In this document: in pieces, positions 57,901 to 64,000 of the stretch
Position numbering within the stretch: position 1 is the stretch's first letter
Layout of the letters: the number at the start of each line of letters is the position of its first letter
NCBI GenBank assembly: GCA_022577435.1
Contig: JAKOON010000008.1
Span: 22,293,501 to 22,357,500 of the forward strand
DNA: 64,000 bases
Direction: 5' to 3'
Source: Embiotoca jacksoni
Taxonomy: Eukaryota; Chordata; Actinopteri; Embiotocidae
The notes under the pieces: model-generated
Seen by the model: the letters and a program-made list of their open reading frames with translations, nothing else
The model's database searches: none
What the model was told of the DNA's origin: nothing
Made by a program: the position numbers and the translations under genes

Positions 57901-58545
57901 ATGCAACTTGTCTGTTGTTGTTTCTATTATTATTTACAGCTGTGCTGTTTCTACTGCGACATGTTACACATTTTCTGTGAAAAGGGCATTTTAAGCGAGG
58001 TGACCAGATGCCTTTTAAAACTTAAAATAGATTTTGAAATGGACTTATTAATACTCCTAAACATATATCACTGACTTACACTATGGAGTGTTGCTTGAAA
58101 GTTTAAACCCTTTGACACTTTCTGCATAAAAATGACCTCAAATATGCTTTTGCCCCTCAGAAATATGTAACGTTGAATCATTTTAATCAATAAATAAGTG
58201 ACCAAGTTTTTTGAATGGCTTTATCTGTTTTAAGGACTTCTGTGAAAATGTTATGATGTTTTAGGTCATATTTATCCAGAAGTGTAGAAATGTTGGGGTT
58301 CAAAAACTTTTAAGCTCCACTGTGTCCTTAAAACGTACATTTGAATCTCTATCAGATAACGTCCTGAGTGGTCCTGAGTGGGGAGAAGCTATCAGTCCGA
58401 GGATCAACACTCCCTCCAAGTGGCCCAATGCAGTAATCTGCCGCTACATTAACCAAATGCCATCAGATCCCCCACAAACTCACAGCACAGCAGAAACCTG
58501 GTGAAAAAAGAAAGACTCTGGTACTGGTCAATACTGTAAATTAAA
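54960..58545. other. Intergenic stretch between rlbp1 and slc39a1
   Basis: No supportable gene. Several short open frames occur (for example around 55077-55421, 56307-56808 and 57450-57701), but none has splice support or a recognisable family. Some may be decayed transposable-element sequence. Confidence 0.5.
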
Positions 58546-58546
58546 A

Positions 58547-58552
58547 TTTATT
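58547..58552 (-). terminator. slc39a1: Possible polyadenylation signal of slc39a1
   Basis: AATAAA on the minus strand about 1.5 kb past the stop codon at 60074. The 3' UTR would then include the (AAC)n tract. Other AT-rich candidates exist closer to the stop. Confidence 0.3.
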
Positions 58553-58590
58553 TTAGAAGATTTATTTTATCCCGTAACTCATTGATTTTG

Positions 58591-58595
<5 letters not shown>

Positions 58596-58627
<32 letters not shown>

Positions 58628-58628
58628 C
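58596..58628. repeat. (AAC)n microsatellite
   Basis: Eleven uninterrupted AAC units, possibly within the slc39a1 3' UTR, where they read as GTT. Confidence 0.9.
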
Positions 58629-60073
58629 GTCTTAAGTTCTTGAATTTGATCAGGTTTACACAAAAATAAAATCACATCTCTCATGAGATGAATGATCATT
58701 AAGGCACAAATTCATTCTACTTTCAAAAGGACAGTTTATGTTCTGAAATATTTCTTACACCTTATCGGCGCGCTGTGACATTGGCGGATTAACACTGAAG
58801 TGCAAAGCGGTGGCCTTGATTTCAGAGATGACAGTTAATAAAAAAGTAGCTGACAAGAACAAAAATCTTTGCATACCACATTTGAACCGACATTTCTTTT
58901 TTTGCTGACAGTTTCCCTTTTTCATGAAATCGAAGCCACACAGTCCTACTTCCTGCTCGACAAGAGAACAATCTGACCGTGGCATTAATACAACAGGATT
59001 TACATTGACTTATTTGTTGACTTTGCACGTGTGCAGGCTGAAACACACACATACTGGACTTTCTAACTGTGTGTTGTCCTGCTTTTATTCTTATCCTCCT
59101 ATTCTTTTAGCAAAGCCACTTTACAAGTGTGGCCAATAAAAACATAATTCTGGCTCTTAGTCTTTACTGTAGTTTAACTTAAACTGAATTAATGCACCCT
59201 ACTACACAGGCTACTAGTAAATTATAAAGGTATTGGTTTACATAAATAGTTCTTTATGTCTGTGCTGATATATAAATTTTCTGTATTTGTCCACAATAAA
59301 AACAGGCAGCCAGGCAATTTACATTTAAACTTGTTTACTGAACAAATGTGAGCAATGGTGCATTATTCAGTTTTGTTATGAGCCGTAAAAGCAGCCAAAC
59401 ATTAGATATTAAATGCTTTGCACAAAAACATGTCGATATGTACTGAATGGACCTGGACCAGTGGAAACACTATCAATGTAAACAAAGTCAGGCAAACTAT
59501 CCAGCTGAGGTCATAGTAAGAAAAAATATATTTCCACAACAGTGGAGACACAACCAGTGCTTTTTGAAAACAAGGAACTGCCAAACATTGCCTTTGATTG
59601 TGGTACAATAATAATAATAAAATGTAATCATTAAGCATCTGATTGATATACAGACAAGATTGACTTAATTACAAGATGCCTTACAGCTACAACAACGTTT
59701 CCATACTGGTGTAAAAGGTCAGAGACAGTGGACAGTGTGCAGGTCCAAAGCATGTTTCAAAATAAGGTCAGTGATATATGGGAGGATGTAACCCCCGTAT
59801 TTCTGTCAGTTATTTAATAAACCTATCTTAACATGAAATCATCTTAAAAAGACATACAAAAATCATTCATCATAAAATTATAAAAGTTATAAAAGTGGAT
59901 TGAAAGGAGTAAAACACCAGCTTGTTGTCATGCTCTCTTTGACAGTGTGGCACTCAAGAAGTAATTCCGTACCGAAGGGACCCGCTAACTTGTGGGAGCA
60001 GCAGCGGTTGGCGCAAAGCGTGCGGGTCGTTCCCTGACTGACGTGCCGGCTGAAATATCGACGCGTGTCAGTC

Positions 60074-63000
60074 TCAGCCCAAAAACGCCAGCGCGGCCAT
60101 GATGCAGAAGCCGATCAGGATGAAGAGCACCTTGAGGAGCTGCTGGCCTGGGGAGTTGAGCTCATGTGGGAGGATCTCCAGGAAGGTGATGTAAACAAAC
60201 GTCCCCGCGGCGAGCCCCTCCAGGACGGCCTGGATCAGAGTTCCAGCTGTTAGCTGAGCCTCCATCACGCCGATGCCGATGGCGATGCCTAAAGGTGACA
60301 TCAAGGCGAACACCCCGATGTACGCGACGACCCATAAAGGACGAACGGCGCTCTGGACCAGCTTCACCGACAGGCTGAACACGATGATGCTCTTGTGTAT
60401 AAGGATAGCGATGCAGATCTCCAATACCTGAAAAAAAAAAAATACAGACGTCAACGATTATTTCAACATCTTACATCCAATATATTCTTAAAGATCAACA
60501 AAGAAACAAACGATGGTAAGTGAACTTTAGTGGGTTAGAAGGGCATTATGACTACATCAACTTGAAGACGGTGGTTCTCAACTGGTGGGTCGTGACCCAA
60601 AAGTGTGACGCAGGAACACTATGAGTGGGTCGTGCATGTGTGAGTTTAAAAAAAAAAAAATTTATTGAAGGGGGGGAAAGTTCAACTTTTATTTTGAAGT
60701 CTGCGGAACTTCTGATGCTGCACTTTTGATTTGAAGGACATCGGTTTCTCTTGCTGCCAGCGTTGTCATGACAGTAATGAGCTCTCATTACAGCATTTGT
60801 AAACAGGGATAGGATTTGATATGTTCAACTTTTTATTTAATATTTCATAGTTTCATTTATAGCCTTGAAACTTGATGAGCATGAACTGTTTAAACTTTTT
60901 TTTTTTTTTTAAAGCATTCATGCCCATAATTCAATGTAACTGCTTTTTCATTTCATGGAGTTTTTAAGTTATATTTGCACTCTTGCTGTTTATTTCGTGT
61001 TTTTTTTTTTTTTTTTTACGTTGCATGTAGGCAATGTGTGTCCTCAGGCTGGAGCAGCTTCGAACCACTATTGTAAGACAATACAGATTTGCCAATTATT
61101 CAAGAGTTTTGCAGTGTTCTTTATATTATGGTATTCATGCCTTTGGTATGTTTTTAATTGGGACAATTCTGCAACTTCAAGAGCAGGTCAGTTTTATGGC
61201 AAATTTGTATTTCAGTACTAGCTTTATAAATTAACTATGTTCAATTTGATGGATTAACAGAGAACAGACAATTTAGTCCAGTTCTTTATCCATTAAATGT
61301 CTTTTCTAGAAAATGTATGTCATATCTGACTGATATATATAAAAAAAAACATCAAAATATATAATAACATTCTTAGATATACGCAAAAGAGGATTTCAAT
61401 ACCATGCATATTCAGTGAGTAACTGATTGAACAATGAAATTGACAGCTAAATTTAGAATAAATCTATAAGTTTGAAAATAAGCCCGTACTGTACTCCAAC
61501 ATGAATTCACAGGCTCATGAGCACCAAAGTGAAAATTGGGGTTTCGCTAATCTCTTGTGATCAGAAAGCAAGCTGCTCTTTTGCACCTCTACCCACATCC
61601 TCTGCTGCATCAGCACAATTACTCATGCTCTGCAGGTCAGAAAAACAAGATTCTCACCTGGCTTTTAGTTGTAAACTGACATCCTTTCACACAGTGGAAG
61701 TGGAAGTGGTCGACAGCATCGTACACTTAATTATCATTTTGTATTTATTTGATCTTTTCTTTTGCTTTGTTCTGAAAGATATTATTTGCTCGTTAACTGT
61801 TATGTAGTCACCAATAATTTGATTGACTTAGTTAGTCGTCCTTGGAAATGAAAAATGATTTGCAAAAGTATTTATCTATTCAAATACAATGTGCATCAAT
61901 TTATCAATTACCTGTCTAAAGATTATTTTTCTATATCGTGAAATAAATTACCAGTTGATCACATGTAACACACAATTACTGAGGTAATACTAATGCATGC
62001 TGGGATTGCAGAGGCTGTATTGTGATCAGAGGAAACAGATATGATTCATGTGACGCGTGATTTCTTTCCTGTGGAAGCGGTCCAAAACCACAAACTCAAA
62101 CTTTCTCCGATTACGCTACGATTCCAACTTTACCTCAACAGCTCTTTTATGGGTCAAATGTTAACAAAGTTCTGACATGTAATAAAGCAAGAAAGAGCTG
62201 CAGTGTAATAAAAAATTTTTTTTAAAAAGCACAGAAAAAGAAAGTGGAGAAAAAGAAAGTGGAGAAAAAGAAAGTGGAGAAAAAGAAAGTGGAGAAAACG
62301 ACGCGCTTGGAGCAGATTCAACATATTTCTGTCCTCCTACCTTTGAGTCGGTGCTCTGCAGGCCGATAGCGAGACCCTCAAAAACCGAATGTAGCGAGAG
62401 GGAGAGGAAGAGCATGAAGGAGCGAAAGGGGGAGTGAGCCTGGAAGTCAACATGGACATGGTGGCCGCTGCTCTCCACTTCAGGGCTCGCGGCGCCCCCG
62501 TGACTGTGCCTGATTTCCGGTATAAGGGGGGCTCTCTCCTCGTGATAGCCGCTCATGTCCCGACAGTTCAGGACGAACCTCTCCATGATGAGGACCATGA
62601 AGAAGCCGACGGCTATGATGAACTCTGCGAGGGGAAAGCTGGTCTGTTAAAGACCGACGCGGAGATTAAACAGTTTGAAGGTCCAATCAGCTCAAGTCAG
62701 GATTCAGTGGAAAGATTTTAAACATACAATAGAAAAGAGAGGTCATCGAAGAAGGGACACTTAGAAGTGGGACATGTCAACAGCAACGGGAAACATTTAT
62801 CAATAATAAATAATGTGTTTAGAGTACAGTTACTATAATGTTCTGCCACAAAAGTCTTAAAAATAAAATACAAACATGCACAGTCTATCACATCATCTTA
62901 TTTTATTCAATTAGTTACTTCTTTTTTTTCATCCTAAGAGAATAAAAACAGCTCAACAATATTTTGATCTTTAAGAGAATAAAAAAGCAGGTGCCTTTCA

Positions 63001-63408
63001 GTAGTAGTAGTTTTAGAAAGTATTTACAACATACATAATCAGATGTGACAGATGTGAGTACGATTTAGTGAATCAATCGATTAGGTGACTGCTGGTTGGA
63101 CAGAGCAAATTATTTGAGGAGGTTACTTAGGGCTCTGAGAAGCTGAGGTATTTTATAGACTAAATTAGTCATATATTAATAGAAACAACACTGACAGATA
63201 AATCCACAATAAAAAATAATAACATATTTCATGTGAAGATTCTTCCTGAGCTGGTCTGAATCGGTCCTCAGACGTACCTCCACCTTCCGAGCATCCAGCT
63301 CTGCGCTGATGTCTGACAGATAATCTGGGATGATGTCGAGCAAACATGCTGCCAGGAAAACGCCGCCGGCAAAACAGCTGATCAGACTCAGGACTGTGCG
63401 GTGGGTTT
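60074..63408 (-). CDS. slc39a1: ZIP zinc transporter, 3' part (slc39a1-like)
   Basis: Plasma-membrane zinc importer of the ZIP family. Three coding exons are in the window: 63408-63278, 62643-62341 and 60427-60074, ending in TGA at 60074-60076. They cover 262 codons; the N-terminal membrane segment(s) lie beyond the right edge. SLISCFAGGVFLAACLLDII is a ZIP membrane helix. A histidine-bearing loop (IRHSHGG, SGHHVHVD) precedes the metal-binding helices SVFEGLAIGLQ and ILIHKSIIVFS. The final helices include GVFALMSPLGIAIGIGV and VLEGLAAGTFVYITFLEILP. The family is certain. ZIP1 rather than ZIP2 or ZIP3 rests on the C-terminal GLAAGTFVYITFLEILPHEL stretch and is likely but not proven. Introns are 634 bp and 1913 bp. 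Confidence 0.85.
60571..61075. repeat. hAT-like non-autonomous element (probable)
   Basis: GTGGTTCTCAACTGGTGGGTCGTGACCC is typical of the left terminus of hAT-type MITEs in vertebrates. GCTTCGAACCACTATTG about 490 bp on could be the decayed right terminus. It lies in the last intron of slc39a1. The right boundary is tentative. Confidence 0.4.
62230..62297. repeat. 15-bp tandem repeat (GAAAAAGAAAGTGGA)
   Basis: Four near-perfect copies, 44 bp beyond the slc39a1 splice donor at 62340. On the transcribed strand it is a pyrimidine-rich TCCACTTTCTTTTTC array. Confidence 0.9.
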
Positions 63409-64000
63409 CTTCAAAGGAAGAGACAAAACATCCATCATGTTTCAACAGGACCTCAAACACAACGATAAAATAACTGCAGACAAAACATCACACAAGCACA
63501 TTTTTCCCATTTCAGCTTGTTATGGAAATACATCTGGTTTCGTCTCCAAATCAGGAAATGTAATGTTCAGTTCTCTTGATCCAGTTCAAATTTATTTAAA
63601 TTTTATTGACGCTTGAATATTCAATCGTTTTCTAATGCACAGGAGAGCCAATAAAACCAAATGCAATGCGTCAAAGTTTTCATATTGATTTGTTCAACTT
63701 AAAGCCTCGTTTTGATCCACTACCGTTTGCCCTGTTGAAGTTATTGACTCCCGTGTTAATACACACTCAACACTTCCTGCTTCCTATCGATTTCAAATGA
63801 AAAGCCCTCCATAATCCTTCATTTACTGACAAGGATTTTATTGTAAAAACATTTGTGGGAACGTATTCTGACTGAAATGGAAGAACACTTAAAGAGATAT
63901 ATCAAATTAAATATCTAGGCTATATTATTGACAATTTGGAAACTTGCTTCTGCAGTAATTACACCTTAGAAATGAGTTCACAATTTAACAATGCACGAGC
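63409..64000 (-). other. slc39a1: slc39a1 intron running off the right edge
   Basis: No start codon or signal-anchor exon for the transporter is visible here, so the missing N-terminal exon(s) must lie further right. An open stretch near 63880-64000 reads YQIKYLGYIIDN on the plus strand. That vaguely recalls reverse-transcriptase C-termini but is too short to call. Confidence 0.5.

Noticed and set aside
62434..62721. 95-codon open frame on the plus strand
   Set aside because: It is antisense to the slc39a1 exon at 62643-62341, which has clear ZIP transporter motifs.
63880..64000. YQIKYLGYIIDN-like stretch at the right edge
   Set aside because: A faint likeness to the end of LINE reverse transcriptases, but too short and without the catalytic motif.
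1..64000. tRNA, rRNA, CRISPR array or provirus
   Set aside because: I looked for cloverleaf, rRNA-like, regularly spaced repeat and gag/pol/env-like signals and saw none that could be supported by eye.

Overview
This window is vertebrate nuclear DNA, most likely from a ray-finned (probably percomorph) fish. Genes are split into short exons with GT-AG introns, many of them only 80-200 bp. The DNA carries Tc1/mariner elements and dinucleotide microsatellites typical of teleosts. Every gene product I recognise is a vertebrate protein family.

The core is a syntenic block matching human 15q26.1 in order and strand: hapln3 (-), mfge8 (-), abhd2 (+), rlbp1 (-). To its left, after about 5.8 kb of mostly non-coding DNA, lies a four-exon + strand gene. 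It encodes a small protein with two CCHH/CCHC-like zinc-binding clusters and a BESS-like C-terminus, and its 3' end meets that of hapln3. To the right, after about 4 kb without a recognisable gene, are the last three coding exons of a ZIP-family zinc transporter (slc39a1-like, -). Its N-terminal exon(s) lie beyond the right edge.

Layout: 1-5,860 intergenic, with a possible terminal exon of an unknown gene near 380-512, minisatellites and CTCF-like motifs; 6,033-9,230 zinc-finger gene; 9,640-14,640 hapln3; 16,718-26,498 mfge8 with two long introns; 26,500-28,800 the divergent mfge8/abhd2 promoter region; about 28,800-48,920 abhd2 including a long 3' UTR; 49,740-54,510 rlbp1; 54,650-58,540 intergenic; 58,545-64,000 slc39a1-like.

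The genes are not an operon. hapln3 and mfge8 encode secreted matrix/adhesion proteins (hyaluronan link protein; RGD and discoidin phosphatidylserine bridge). abhd2 encodes a membrane serine hydrolase, rlbp1 a retinoid carrier of the visual cycle, and slc39a1 a plasma-membrane zinc importer.

The most striking structure is a pair of near-identical Tc1-like elements in abhd2 introns, in inverted orientation. One is full length with an uninterrupted DD34E transposase; the other is the same element with a single clean 637-bp internal deletion. They flank exactly three coding exons totalling 528 nt (a multiple of three), including the exon with the catalytic serine.

All exon boundaries were read by eye from splice sites, reading-frame continuity and family knowledge. 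No alignment or transcript data were available.
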